Shown: piece after piece, positions 1 through 11,117 of the stretch
How the letters are laid out: every line of letters begins with the position of its first letter
Position numbering within the stretch: the first letter of the stretch is position 1
Assembly (NCBI RefSeq): GCF_001649575.2
Contig: NC_051434.1
Span: 15,624,592 to 15,688,591 of the forward strand
Length of the DNA stretch: 64,000 bases
Reading direction: 5' to 3'
From: Kryptolebias marmoratus
Lineage: Eukaryota > Chordata > Actinopteri > Cyprinodontiformes > Rivulidae
Translations under genes and position numbers: made by a program
Notes under the pieces: generated by a model
Database searches by the model: none
What the model saw: only the letters and a program-made list of their open reading frames with translations
What the model was told of the DNA's origin: nothing

Positions 1-849
1 AGTGGGACGAGGCTGTGTGCTCCTTTCATCACCATCAAACATAAATGAGCTCTGTCAGGCTCGCAGATGCACACGGGTGGCTCTGCAACTTTCTCTGCAC
101 ACGATCATGTGCCTCCTTAATAAGGGGTACGCATGACACAGTGAGAAATTGTTTAACATCCACCTTCGTATAGATGGTACTCAGATGTTGTTACCTAGCC
201 CTTCCTGCTGTTTGTTTGCAGTTCAGATCACAGTATGGTGGGGGCCAGTCAAGGGCAGAGTTGGACACCAACTCAGCAGGTCGGCTGCTGTAATTGCAAC
301 CAGTCACTGGTTAAACACTCCCTGAGTTTCCCTGTCACGCAGCGTGGGGACATTATAATAATGAGGGCGAAAGGCAGAGAACAGGGAGATGATGGAATCA
401 GAGGGGGAAAAAAGTGAAGGAGGTCAAAGTGAGGTGGAGGAGGAGGAAGGAGGAGGTTAATCACAGAGCTTTATGTGTTGTGTCAGAGAGAAAACCAAGG
501 CAAAGATACAGTCAAAAAGATGAGGGTTTATGAACACAAAGGCCATTAGTTTACATGTCCTGAAGAGTAATTTCTTTTCTCTTCAAAGCATCAGCTAAAT
601 GTGCATAACGAAGAAGTAAAAAAGCTTTTCCTGGTAAAAGATCAGGGCTGATAAAAGCTATGACAGTCTGACTTAAAACACTGAAAGTAATTATAAGAGG
701 AGCTCTAATCCTTTTACTTTCAACCACTTTCTGCTCTCCAGTCATCAAGAGTTCCTGGGGTTAGCAAAAGTGTTTGATTGACTGCGTTTCTCTGCAGCAG
801 ATTTTACAATAAACAACTTCTTTGTGTTCTAATATGCAACCTTATTATC
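1..849. other. Non-coding, no recognised element
   Basis: AT-rich sequence with only short open frames on both strands. A purine-rich run of GGA/GAA units lies around 400-456. I see no repeat family shared with the rest of the window. Confidence 0.6.
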
Positions 850-1172
850 ACTCGCTGCTGAAAGGCGAAGGCAGACGATAACGTTTCTGCCCATGTGTCT
901 GTGTGTCTTTCTGTTCTCGTGAGATATTTCTGTAACACATTTTAATGAAACTTGCAGAAAGTAACCAATGGATGCACATCTACAACTGATTAACTTTTAC
1001 AGTCAACTAGAGTCAAGATGGCACAGCCAACTGACCATAAAAACACAAAAATGGTTATAACAGAAAATAACCAAAACATTGGTTTGGTAGGAGCTCAGAC
1101 TGAGCCCCAACACATTCTGAATGCTCACAGATTACACAAGATCTTTGTTTAAATTTGTTTCAGTAACTACTT
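850..1172 (+). repeat. ~300-bp monomer repeat family, copy 1
   Basis: Seen: a head (CGCTGCTGAAAGGCGAAGGC near 854) followed by the family core in order: a TCTGTT...TGAGATAT block, TTTTAATGAAAC, AGAAAGTAACCAATGGATG, ACAACTGATTAACTTTT, a CAAGATGG block, AAAAATGGTTATAAC, and ACACATTCTGAATGCTCACA near the end. The same blocks recur in the same order at 5.3, 13.1, 38.4, 39.3 and 42.2 kb, and inverted at 18.9 and 32.6 kb. No coding capacity is visible. The superfamily is unknown to me. Confidence 0.85.
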
Positions 1173-1369
1173 GCACTTATCTCTGTTAGGAAAATATCTC
1201 ATTGAACCTTTTTTTGATTGTTAGATTCTCTTTATTGTAAAACCAGGATAGTAAATTCCATCGCACAGTTTTCCTTACTCTAAGTTTTATAGTACACATG
1301 ACTTTGAGCCATTATGGCATTTTTTCAGTTTGTTTTGTCATTGCTTTTCATGCTTGATGTGACGCTTAG

Positions 1370-1860
1370 TAGATGAAGACCCAAGGATGCAGATTTTTAA
1401 GAGGACTCGAGTAAAAGAGGATTTAATGATAATCAAAACAAAAAAGGCTGACGTAGCAGCAGGAAAATTTACAAAATTGAAAACTAAGAAAATCAAAAGC
1501 TGGCAATGCAGCAAAACAATGCATAACCAAAAAACCCATAATGAGCCCAAAGATAACTAGCAGAAGAAAAAAAAACCACATGGGACGCAAATGAAGATGA
1601 GGTGAAAGCCAGGGCTTTAAATGTGGCTGGAATGATGAGGTAAGTGGCTGCAGCTGAGACTAATCAGAATAAGGAACAGGTGTGAGATAAAGGGCAGGCC
1701 TGAGGAGGAGAACTAACTGAAGGAAAAGTACAGGTGGTGCAGGAAAACACTGGGGAAGGCCCTCAATACAGAGCCATATAAAAGGAATGAGCTCAAAAAC
1801 AGAAAACAAACAAATAAGCAAAAAAAAACAAAGCCAAAATTACAGATTCTGACGATTGAT
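1370..1860 (+). repeat. GACGTGGCAGC-containing interspersed repeat, copy 1
   Basis: Starts near GACCCAAGGATGCAGA. It contains an A-rich first half with GGCTGACGTAGCAGC at 1446-1460 and a purine-rich second half with GAACAGGTGTGAGATAAAGG and TATAAAAGGAATGAGC. The order (GACCCAA, TTTAAT/TTTATTAA, GGCTGACGT, purine-rich ACAGGTG block) recurs at 47.5 and 55.9 kb. It could be a solo LTR or a non-autonomous element. I see no clear terminal repeats, so I do not assign a class. Confidence 0.7.
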
Positions 1861-2985
1861 GGTTAAAAATTCACATCAGCTAATAGTTATTAATGTCACC
1901 TTAAACTTAAATTTTTAGTGGTAAATTCTTTACTAATTTAAATTTCAGAGATGCTCACACAGACACACACACGCAAGAAAAACGAACAACATCAAGAAAA
2001 ATTCTCATATAAAGACTGGGACACATTGAAAAACAAATATTTTCTAAAGACTCAAGTTTATAAAATCACACTTATTTTGGAGTTTCATGTGTACAAAAAT
2101 GGGGCATGTGTACACAAACGATATTTGCCATGCAAGCTCAGTTGTGTCCCTGTGATCCTACTTGTGTAGGTCACAGTGCTGTATGTGTATTATTTGTGTA
2201 TGTGTCAGACTAACACATAAAATCTATGCAAGTGTCGCAGCGGTGTCAATCAAACTGAAACACCTCACACAGAGGATGATATATGATGCTTCATGCGAGC
2301 AATACATATGCATTAAAGGAAAATCATATGCAACTGCATCTATTTATAATACCAATTTGATACCCAGGATCCGAGACTTGTCTTAAGATATACATAAATT
2401 TCTTGCATAACAATGCCCTTCACACTTCAGCATCCGCAAATGGTGTTCTTTTCTCATTTCATCTCGCAAGAAAATGTTTCATACATGGAGCTGAACAGCC
2501 ACAACTTTTGGCCCATTCAGTCACGAGCATGTGTAAATGTCTCAGACGATGAGAAATGACAGCCATAAAACAATAAAAGGAAGGTACAAATATACCATGC
2601 ACTTCAACAGATCTTGTAATAGTCTATAACTACACACACATATACACACATGCTCTGCCGGTGGGTAATTTCAGCAGACAAAGGAACCACGCTGTGCATC
2701 GACTGCCATCTTCATGCACCCCTGACATAAGCGAGTGGTTTTGACACAATACCCTTCGATCACAAAGTGTTTGTGTTCCTGCATTAGCGCTGCCACTTCA
2801 ATCAGGGCTTCTTTGTCTGTCTCTTGCCCCTTAGTCAGTTCTCAGTGAGGCATCAGCGGACTCAGCACACAAGTTTGAGGACAGTTTTAGAAAATGGCTT
2901 GTTGCCATTGGTGGCTTTAAGTGGACAGGTAAAGATGATGAAATTTACATCACAGGCAGAGTGGCTGCAGAAAGCCAAACATCTC
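1861..2985. other. Non-coding, no recognised element
   Basis: AT-rich, with scattered short ACACAC and TGTGT runs (for example near 1958 and 2631). Open frames here are short and their composition is unremarkable. Confidence 0.55.
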
Positions 2986-3560
2986 TGTTTCTGCCTTGTG
3001 TAACCTGTTGTAGATAGCTGTTTAACAACCTCAATTTGGAGAAACAGTTTGAGCCCTTGTCTACATGAAAACACAAACTCACTTTTTAAAAATTATTCTT
3101 TGTTGTAAATTGTGTATGTGATGTACGTCATTGTTCATTTGTCTTGTCTGCTAATTGACTTGATATTGTATATAAAGGTTTTGCTGTAGTTGGCAACTAG
3201 CTTCTGTAGCTTCTGCAGCACAAGCACAAGCATGGAATCTGCCATTACAGTTGTTACATTTGACACATGGGTTGCAGATTAGGTTAAAAGTAGGGATATT
3301 GAACATCATCATTTTCAAAATGTTCGCCACATAAATTTGAATAAAACAATATAAAACGTTCAAGACTGGAGTTGTTTCAAGACAATAGCTATCCACTTTG
3401 CTCTTGGCCCCACTTGGACTGACCTGGAGCTCATGAATCGAGTCAGAATTAAACTATTTCTTCAAATTGAGGTCATTCAAAGAGCTATCTACAGCAGGTA
3501 CCACATTAATTGTTCCTAACCTTTCCACAGAACTCCACTTCAAAAGATCTGAACGATCCA
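2986..3560. repeat. Inverted-repeat element (decayed DNA transposon or foldback)
   Basis: The segment at 3002-3050 is an imperfect inverted copy of 3451-3500: roughly 42 of 50 positions pair, with one small gap. The shared core on the second arm is TTCAAATTGAGG...GAGCTATCTACAGCAGGT. The two arms enclose about 400 bp of non-coding sequence. Paired arms around a non-coding core suggest a MITE or foldback element, or two copies of one repeat in opposite orientation. I found no target duplication, so the outer limits are approximate. Confidence 0.6.
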
Positions 3561-3900
3561 CTTAGAACTTTTTAAATACACAGCTATGGAAAAAAATTTA
3601 AAAAAAAAAAACTGCTTACATGTTTTTTGGGGTGCCAGTGCCTTTCATCAAATAATCTAACACTTTTCACACAAGGAGCACTTACACAACAGTCTCCCTG
3701 CAGGAGCTCCACTCAAGGTGTCCTTTTTACTAAAATCCACAATCACGGACAGACCCCTACATTTATGCTCACACTTTCTTTGACACCAACATAAACACAC
3801 AACTACGTGCACACAGGTGTAGTAATTAGAGACATTTTAATCACTGCACTCTACCCCTGTGGGGTGCAGCAGACATAAAAGAAGTGGGCAGAAGAGGCCC
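3561..3900. other. Non-coding, no recognised element
   Basis: Contains an A-rich run at about 3590-3611 and then mixed sequence with no repeat copy or open frame of note. Confidence 0.5.
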
Positions 3901-4092
3901 TTGACTGATCTCAACCTTGGCGTAATGATGGTTATTTGAGCCTGAATGCTTTGCTGTGGCTATTATGGCAGATGCTGCTTCTTTTCAGGGAGCCGCAAGA
4001 GAATCGAGGATACTCAGTGATATGCAAGGCTACTTCTTGGTGTGGAAAATCGGTCTAAATAGATTGAATGGAGTGCTTTTTATTTCCAGAAA
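3901..4092 (+). repeat. Diverged duplicate, copy A (partner at 10171)
   Basis: Shares an ordered series of blocks with 10171-10362: TCAACCTTGGC, ATGGCTAT/ATGGTTAT, GCTTTTGCTG/GCTTTGCTG, CTTCTTTTCA(A/G)GGAG, GAGAATC, GGCTACT, and AAATAGATT(A/G)AA. The homology is in direct orientation and heavily diverged, and neither copy codes. Either an old interspersed repeat or an old local duplication. Confidence 0.7.
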
Positions 4093-5334
4093 ATAAACAA
4101 AGGCACTCAGCAATGTAACATTAGCCAAGGTATAAGTTTAAGAATTGGATTTGACGGATTCAGAGCATAATCATCAATATGAGGAAGCTTGAAGGTTGTT
4201 GGTAAGCCTTCAGCATTAAGAGAAGATTGATTTTCTTTTTTTTATTATAATAAACAACAAAAGTACATTTAATTTGTACACTTTTTATTAAAAATTAGTG
4301 GCTTGAAGGAATGCATATTATCCACTGTCTTTTATGCCACAGTTTCAAACTAACATCATCTTATATTGAGAAATATAAGATGATGGTAAAATCATGAAAA
4401 TAACATTATTTGCAATCTCATGCAATATCTCAAGGTGTTGCAATCAGTATGGGTTGTGAATGACTCAGCTACTACCACTATGTATTTGTACATTTTATGG
4501 TTACTTTCTGTAATCTTATTTAAATCTGTCTCCTGGTTCACAAGGTATTTTAATAACACTGCACACAAACAAACACACTGACACACCATCCTCCTTTGAT
4601 AACTACTTTGTATTATTTTCATCTTAATCACATGATATTTGCAAGTGAGCTTCCACCTGAAACAAACTACTACTTTTCTGCTCTCTCTTGGTAGCATTAC
4701 ATAAACACAAATCAGTAAACATGACTGAGAAAACCCAGCCTTTGTTATCTAGGAATATTTAAAATTTTATCATACAAAATATGACTGCACCACTTTGCCT
4801 CCTACAACTTTTCTTCACTCCCTTATCTAAAGTGTCATACTAAAACAGTGGTACCTTCCTGTGGATCGCATTACCTGAGTTTTGTTCCACATTGATGGAA
4901 GAAAAAGAGGAGGCGGACACACATCTAAGGAAGGGAGTTTGTTTCAGATTGCTCCCTGAAAGAAGCAGGCCTCTCCTTGACCCCCCCTGTGCTTTGCAGT
5001 TCAGTAGATTAGCCGGAGCACAACGGAGGCCAATGCTATCGCCAGCTTGCAGCTTCCTCGGCTCCACTGGCCACACAACGTATTGCTCTCACGCACCCAC
5101 ACAATACTGTGTGTTAGCTGCTGTCACGCATGAACCACCGATACACCCGTAATGTCTTTGGCCCTCATTTCTGTCTCTGGGCCTGAAGGTTCATTAGTGA
5201 CACTGAGGCCAATTGAACGGGAACAGCACTTTCAAAGCAGAGATGCACAAAACAACACAGTCAGAAACTGCTATATAACATCTTCATATTCATAGTTTGT
5301 ATTTATCTACATCTATTATCACATGCCGGCTTTA
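4093..5334. other. Non-coding, no recognised element
   Basis: AT-rich to about 4800, then a more GC-balanced part (4840-5160) with overlapping open frames of 78-86 codons on both strands. Overlap of similar length on both strands, with no recognisable domain, argues against coding. Confidence 0.5.
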
Positions 5335-5690
5335 GCGCTAGCAAAATATTTCATGAACCAGTGCACAGAATTTAATGACGCACTCAGAAAGTAATCACTG
5401 GATGTACATATTCATCTGATTAACTTCTGGAGTCAACCCCATTCAAGATGACTGCCACAGCTAAGCAACCTTAGCAAGCCCAAAAATGTCTATAGCCCAG
5501 TCAATTTTACAGATATTAAGCTAAAATCTTGTGTGGTTGTTGCAGAGAGTTATCCTCAACACAACCTTCAAGTGCTTGGAATATTGTATAAAATCACATT
5601 TAACATCATTTACAAGGTTTGACTTTGGGATGAAAAGGCAGCAGGCGATATTAATTCCACAAAAGGATGTTGGGCATGCATTATATTGCA
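5335..5690 (+). repeat. ~300-bp monomer repeat family, copy 2
   Basis: Carries the core blocks GCAAAATATTTCATGAACCA, AGAAAGTAATCACTGGATGT, CTGATTAACTTCTGGAGTCA, ATTCAAGATGACTGCCACAG, and TCAATTTTACAGATATTAAG. It then ends with the family's distinct 3' segment (GGTTTGACTTTGGG, then GGCAGCAGGCGATATTAATTC and AAAGGATGTTGGG). Copy 3 at 13.1 kb has the same 3' segment, so the family has a defined end. Confidence 0.85.
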
Positions 5691-7009
5691 TGCATGTGAG
5701 TTATTTGACTTATAGGGAATGAGTCAGACACAAATAAAAGTAGATGAGACTATGAGCTTATGGGGTTGGATCCAAAATTAAACAGTTGTGCTTCATGCTA
5801 TAAATAATAAGAAAAAAATCATGTCACGATCAACGGTTCAGTACCTAATTTCTTCAAGGTCAATTACAGCAACACTCAGCTTTGAAGTTCAGCAATGGAA
5901 CATCAAAGGTGTTTTTCTTTTCTCTTTTTTTCCACCTCAGGATTTCAAAGCAGCAAGATGCCACGGAGTGATGTAACAAAAAAAAAATAGGATATGAAAA
6001 TTTGGCTTGGCATTTTCGTTGGATGATTTCAACGCACGGATAAGAAAAGAGGAACATAGGAGATTTCTTTGATTTAATATTCAATGTGACACGTTCTCCA
6101 AGATGCATAAGGTCCACGTCTGTTTCGACACAAATCCTTGATAGAGAATGCCCACGAGAACTTCACCACTTTAAATAAACTGGAGCAAAAGCTCATGACT
6201 GAACCATGTCAATTATTGTAATTTAAAACAAGAATTTGCTACCAAACAACCTATTAAAAAATGGATTTGTTCAACTCTGTGGCTTTGGTCTCTTCCTCTG
6301 GTATTACAACTCAAATATGATTTGTCACAGAGGCCACCCTGAAACGTTTTTCCACAGTCTCAAATTCAGTTAAACCACAGGATCAACTTTTCTGGGACAC
6401 AGAAAATCAAAAAACAGTCAGCGGTAACCTCATGGCCACCAGTTTTTGTGTGCTCGATTTATGCAGCGTGTAACAACAAAAGTTACTCTCCATGTAATCT
6501 GACTTTCAATCTGCAATCTTGATTTTTTTTTCTTTTTTTTCTTTTGCATGCAAAGGGCAGAAAAAAGTAGAGAAAGCTAAAAGTATGAGTCATCAAAACA
6601 ATGTACGTTATCTGGCTCAACTTCACCTACTTCAAAGATGTATATAGAATAAACAAATCTGAACCGGTAGGAGCTCCAGCAGGACTTGTGAAGGAAGGCA
6701 ACTATCTTTATGGATAATATCTTTTTTATAGACCAGCATGTTTCAAAATGTGATCTGAGTTAGGGTGATCACAAAACATTTAACAGACATAATTCAAAAA
6801 GATCAGGCACAACCAGGAAAAAGAATATTACCTGACTAATCACAAACTTCCTCATAGATGGAAGGAATTCATGGAGGTGGGTTATAGTACATGGATGGAG
6901 TGCTTTAAAGTTACCCAGGCATAGAGGTAACATACAAGCTCTATACAGAAAGACCCAAAATGCTGCCTCCATGCTGCCGTCCTGACGGAACATGTACTGT
7001 ATACAGTTT
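5691..7009. other. Non-coding, no recognised element
   Basis: AT-rich sequence with T-rich runs near 5917-5930 and 6520-6545. No repeat copy shared with other parts of the window and no convincing open frame. Confidence 0.5.
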
Positions 7010-7280
7010 TTCTAAGAGCAGCTCTATCAGACAATCTGAAGTTAGTCTTGCAGACGAAATTGGGTTAGCCATTTGATTTGCATTAACATTGCTAATGTGA
7101 ATAAGCAGTCCAGGAGTCGTGCTATGAGGAATACCAAGAGAACCCTGCCACCACTGAATGTGCCGAGGTGTTCTGCAATTAGATAGCTTTGGGCTCACCC
7201 TCTCTCTCGCACGGGCCTGAATGTCAATGAAGAACAGCCAACTACTTTGGTACTCCCCCACTGAGGGTCAAACAGAGAGA
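7010..7280. promoter_or_regulatory. Candidate conserved non-coding element
   Basis: Non-repetitive sequence with a perfect octamer in reverse (ATTTGCAT, 7076-7083) next to CATTAACATTGCTAATGTGA. The texture (balanced composition, paired TTAAC/GCTAAT motifs, no low complexity) resembles vertebrate enhancers. Conservation cannot be tested here. Confidence 0.28.
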
Positions 7281-9479
7281 AGGGGAACTAACTGCAGGCT
7301 GTGTGCGCCTGTGAGTATGTGTTTCTGTGCTGAATGCGTGCCTGTTCGTGCAGGAAGGTGTTAGTAAATGTCTGTGTCAGCGCGCGTGTGTGGAGGATAA
7401 CAATGTGTTCCAAGGCTGTTTTTAGAAAACAGCTGCTAAGTAAACCTGGATGGGGTGGTGTGTGCTTTACAAGAAACGGGAGAAGTTACTAAAGCCCCCC
7501 CTTGCCCTTGACCAGGAGGTCATCATCATGTACTCTCGCAACAGGTCCTCTGAGCTCTTGCCATTGTTACTGGTGGTGCACTGTGACACGGTCCCCAAAA
7601 GCCCAGATTGTTGCCTCCCTTCACTGACTGATCTCGTGTTTTTCAGCATCCATCACCCCTGACCCTCCTACTGACACTTCAAAGCACCTTCCCACAATGC
7701 AGCAAGCCATGATGAATGGGAATGTGTTATAGCACTCCATATGGTGGCTGTCAATCCCATGAGCCACCACACTTAAGCAAATTTCTTGGTCCCGCGCCTG
7801 AGAACCTCTAAAGAGATGCATTTGGGATGTAAACATACTTTGCTCAACACAGTGGCAGAATTTGCATGGAATTATTGTTGACTTGATTACTTCAGATTTA
7901 AAAAAAAAAAAAGTTAATAAAATAAAACCTTTTTTTATTTTAAAGGGAGGTATTCTCATGTCCCAACAAACCTAGGCTACAAATATATTTGCATAAAAGA
8001 TTCCCACGATGGATTAAGTCCCATAAATGTGCAGCTTGTACACATGCACATATGTCAAAAGTGCAGAGCTGGCATGTTTCAACAACTTTTCAAAGATATA
8101 ATGGAATTGGGGTTTATCTTTGGGTTTGGCACGTAAAAGCAGAGGTGTCTTGCTCAGGACTGACAGCTTCTGTGAGGTGAGAGCTAGTAATCACCTCGAT
8201 TCACACTATTCCCAGAGGAGGAAGATGTAGAGACAGACAAAGGCAGAGAAAGAGGTATGCAGACAGTGAAGCCTTTCTGATCCTTACAGTGTGCAAGAAT
8301 CAGTAGACCCATGTCAAATAGCTCTTAAATCTCGAGTGTTTAACAATTGAATCACCTTTCAAAAACTGCTTCTACTATAAATCTGTGTTTCAGTGGTAAA
8401 TGTATACATGCAAAATCAAGTCCTAATACCAGAGGAGGAGAGCAAAATTGATATCAATTTAACTTATCTTTGGTTTTAAAATAACTAGTTAAACAGAAAT
8501 TTCTCTGGTTTGGACCTACAGTTTGATCTGTGCTTGTTAACTTGTCTATTAATGTACCACAGTGAAGACTCAAGGTGCTTTCAGACCACAGGGGACCAAT
8601 TCTGTCATTATAACCATTCGAGGTATTTCACCTATTTTTCCCTTTGCACTGACAGTACTGTGGCAGTTTGCAGGGCTTATAACTACATTTATCAGGGTTT
8701 TTTTTAGCTCCTGCTTCAGATTAGGTACTTTCACAGCTCTAAACGGACTCTTGAGTGACATAGGAAAAGACAATGTGATTGGTCCACTCGTAAATGTACG
8801 TTAATTGGTCAAACAAACTGATAGCTCCTCCAGCACTCGCATTATAAAAAGTTCAATCATGTTGCTAAAAGAGAAGTTACTAGACTATCACCATAGTCTA
8901 CTACGATGTGCTTTTCTATGAAAAAAGTAGGCTTATCTGTTATATGAATCTTGGCTCTACTAACTCCTTCTCCTTCTCCTTCTCACTTGCATAACCGTTG
9001 GCACAATGTTGTGCAATCAGCATTACCATGGTGGTGTGAAAGCAAACACATAGGTCCTCTATAACTGACCCAGAATGGGACTAACAAGCTCTAAAAAAAA
9101 CTCAGAAAGTCTTCATATTTGGTTTGAAAATACTTAATCAAAACATTTGAAAATACTGATTGTAGATTTTTATTTTTTTTAAATGATGGGCAATACAAGA
9201 AAGTTGCTCTGTCACTTGAGTTGAATCTGTCGTTATAAAATTAAGTAAAATTGTTTAAAGCTTAAGAAAATGTAACACACTCTTCCCAAAGAATAGCAGT
9301 TCATGTTTTGGAAATTTCACAAAACTTTCTTCTAAAGAGGATTGAGTAGGTCATCAAATAATGTGGAAGTACTTTAAAAAAAAGATGAATTTGAAATACT
9401 TCAAAGTGATACACTGATAAATCAGTTAATACTGATAGTGTGCAGCAATGCACATCCTTCTGTTATCTCTTTACAAGAG
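7281..9479. other. Non-coding, no recognised element
   Basis: Mixed AT-rich sequence. A 70-codon open frame near 7450-7662 overlaps one of 60 codons on the other strand and shows no domain. A short CTT-type microsatellite is listed separately. Confidence 0.5.
8965..8985 (+). repeat. (CTCCTT)n-like microsatellite
   Basis: A pyrimidine run made of about three and a half CTCCTT units, uninterrupted. Confidence 0.9.
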
Positions 9480-9800
9480 ACTTCCTTTCTCTGGTTGTTT
9501 GAATCGACTTGCATCTCCCACACAAGCCCATCATGTATCTACACATTTACATGCCTGCTGCTATACTCTCGGCCCTTCTCTCACTTTGCAAACTGTAAGT
9601 GCTTGTGATCGCTAGATATAGCAGCATATCTATCAGGTGAAGTCGGGGAGGTCAGCAGTCGGCATGCATTATTTAACAGGCAGAGACAGAGTGGTGAACT
9701 GAAGGTCGGGACCTAATTGAGGGGGGACCTGATGCTCTGTGAGGCTCAGCTCAGAGACAGCAGTCGCCCCCCTCTGGCTGGGCCGAAGAACTGCAGGCAT
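9480..9800. promoter_or_regulatory. Candidate conserved non-coding element
   Basis: Less AT-rich than its flanks, non-repetitive, and without a long open frame. Includes GATCGCTAGATATAGCAGCATATCT as partly symmetrical sequence, GGCATGCATTATTTAAC and CGGGACCTAATTGAGG. The contrast with the AT-rich flanks is the main reason for the call. Confidence 0.3.
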
Positions 9801-10170
9801 TGATTTAAATCTTCAACAATCGTTACATGGAAACATGGAAATAATTCAACAGATGAATGCATTCTGATTAAATATGACTAAATCTACCAAATGTATATGG
9901 TAAAAATGCTTAATGACTTAACACTACTTGTCATAGTTTAGTTAAAGGAATCAGAGAAGACATTCTGGACACGTAAACATTCACCCCAGGTTGTTTTACA
10001 CATTTTAAATATTCCATACTTCAACAACACATTCAGCCCTCAGCAAGGATATATGTGTAGGTACTAGCACATGTGGGTTATATGAACATTTTTCTAAGGT
10101 TTTCAAGTTTTCCACATTTGCTGCACAGGTTTTTGTTATTTTATTGAAAGTCTTTTACTTAATAAAAGAA
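9801..10170. other. Non-coding, no recognised element
   Basis: AT-rich sequence with nothing recognised. It leads into the diverged duplicate. Confidence 0.5.
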
Positions 10171-10362
10171 CCTCGTGCCTGATGTCAACCTTGGCTAAAT
10201 AATGGCTATGAAGTCCCAAAGCTTTTGCTGCAGTGATTAGAGTAGATGTTTCTTCTTTTCAAGGAGACATGGGAGAATCAAGGCTACTCTTTGGTACACA
10301 AAGGTATGAGTCCAAATAGATTAAACAAAGCACTTCTCATTTCTGGAGAACAAATAGAAATA
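10171..10362 (+). repeat. Diverged duplicate, copy B (partner at 3901)
   Basis: Aligns by eye in direct orientation with 3901-4092 (shared TCAACCTTGGC, TTCTTCTTTTCA, GAGAATC and AAATAGATT blocks). A 62-codon open frame crosses the end of it, but the partner copy does not keep the frame, so it is not coding. Confidence 0.7.
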
Positions 10363-10397
10363 TTTGCAAGTGCATATGAGGATAGGGTGTGTGGTGT

Positions 10398-10415
10398 GGG
10401 GTGGGGGGGTGGGGG
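10398..10415 (+). other. G-rich run, possible G-quadruplex
   Basis: Reads GGGGTGGGGGGGTGGGGG. It has enough G3 tracts with short loops to satisfy the usual four-tract quadruplex pattern. Isolated in AT-rich DNA, with no promoter evidence nearby. Confidence 0.7.
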
Positions 10416-10470
10416 TCTGTGGAGTTATCAGTAGTCAGTATCTTACCTGAGAATCAGAGATTTTTATTTT

Positions 10471-10497
10471 GTTTGTTTCTTTGTTTGTTTGTTTGTT
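10471..10497 (+). repeat. (GTTT)n microsatellite
   Basis: About six GTTT units with one CTTT interruption. Confidence 0.95.
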
Positions 10498-10914
10498 GTT
10501 TTGCTTTAGTGGAGGAATCAAACTAATAAACTGCTGTGACTGGGGCCTGTTGCAGAGCACATGTCAACAACCCAAATAAACTCAAACTTCAAAAATTCCA
10601 TGGCAATTTAAGCAAAAAAAATATTTCATAAACCTTTTATACCACATCACTTTTGCATCAGGCGGTTATTTACATCAAACTCTTTGGTATTTTTACACCA
10701 GGCTTGCAAACTGTGATGCTTATAGTGTGAGACGAATATAGTCACAGTTTCACACTACGGCTCTGCAATTAAACAAATTCTTAATATCTAGAAATTTTTT
10801 TTCTTTTTTTTTTAATATGCAGGTAAGTAGAGTCAAAGTCAGGTAGGCTGACATTCTGTTAAAATATTAATAAACTGTGGTTAATTAGAGTTCACTTGAC
10901 TTTTAGCAGTGATT

Positions 10915-11117
10915 CTCTGGCTACACCTGCAAACCAAAAGCATGCATGTTAGGTTAATTGGTCACGTTTAAGTGAGAGTGTGAATGATTGCATGCCTCAT
11001 TTGTCTCTGTGTCCCTGTGATGGACTGGTGAGCTGTCCACGGTGTGCCTCTTGCCCAATGACTACTGGAGAAAGGTACCATCTACAAGCAGGTAAAGCTA
11101 ATTAATGGATAGATGGA
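10915..11117 (+). mobile_element. SINE, GGAT-tailed family, 5'-truncated
   Basis: Has the family's middle and 3' parts in order: GCATGCATGTTAGGTTAATT, GTGAGAGTGTGAATG, CATTTGTCTCTGTGTCCC, GTGATGGACTGGTGA, ACTACTGGAG, and a tail ending GGATAGATGGATGG. The tRNA-like head is missing. The same blocks recur at 18.7, 31.8 (inverted), 47.0 and 57.7 kb (inverted). Confidence 0.75.

Noticed and set aside
4840..5152. Overlapping 78- and 86-codon frames on opposite strands
   Set aside because: Mutually overlapping, with no domain on either strand; possibly just a local rise in GC.
7621..7959. 112-codon minus-strand frame
   Set aside because: Starts in AT-rich DNA, has a run of Phe from a T/A run, and no domain.
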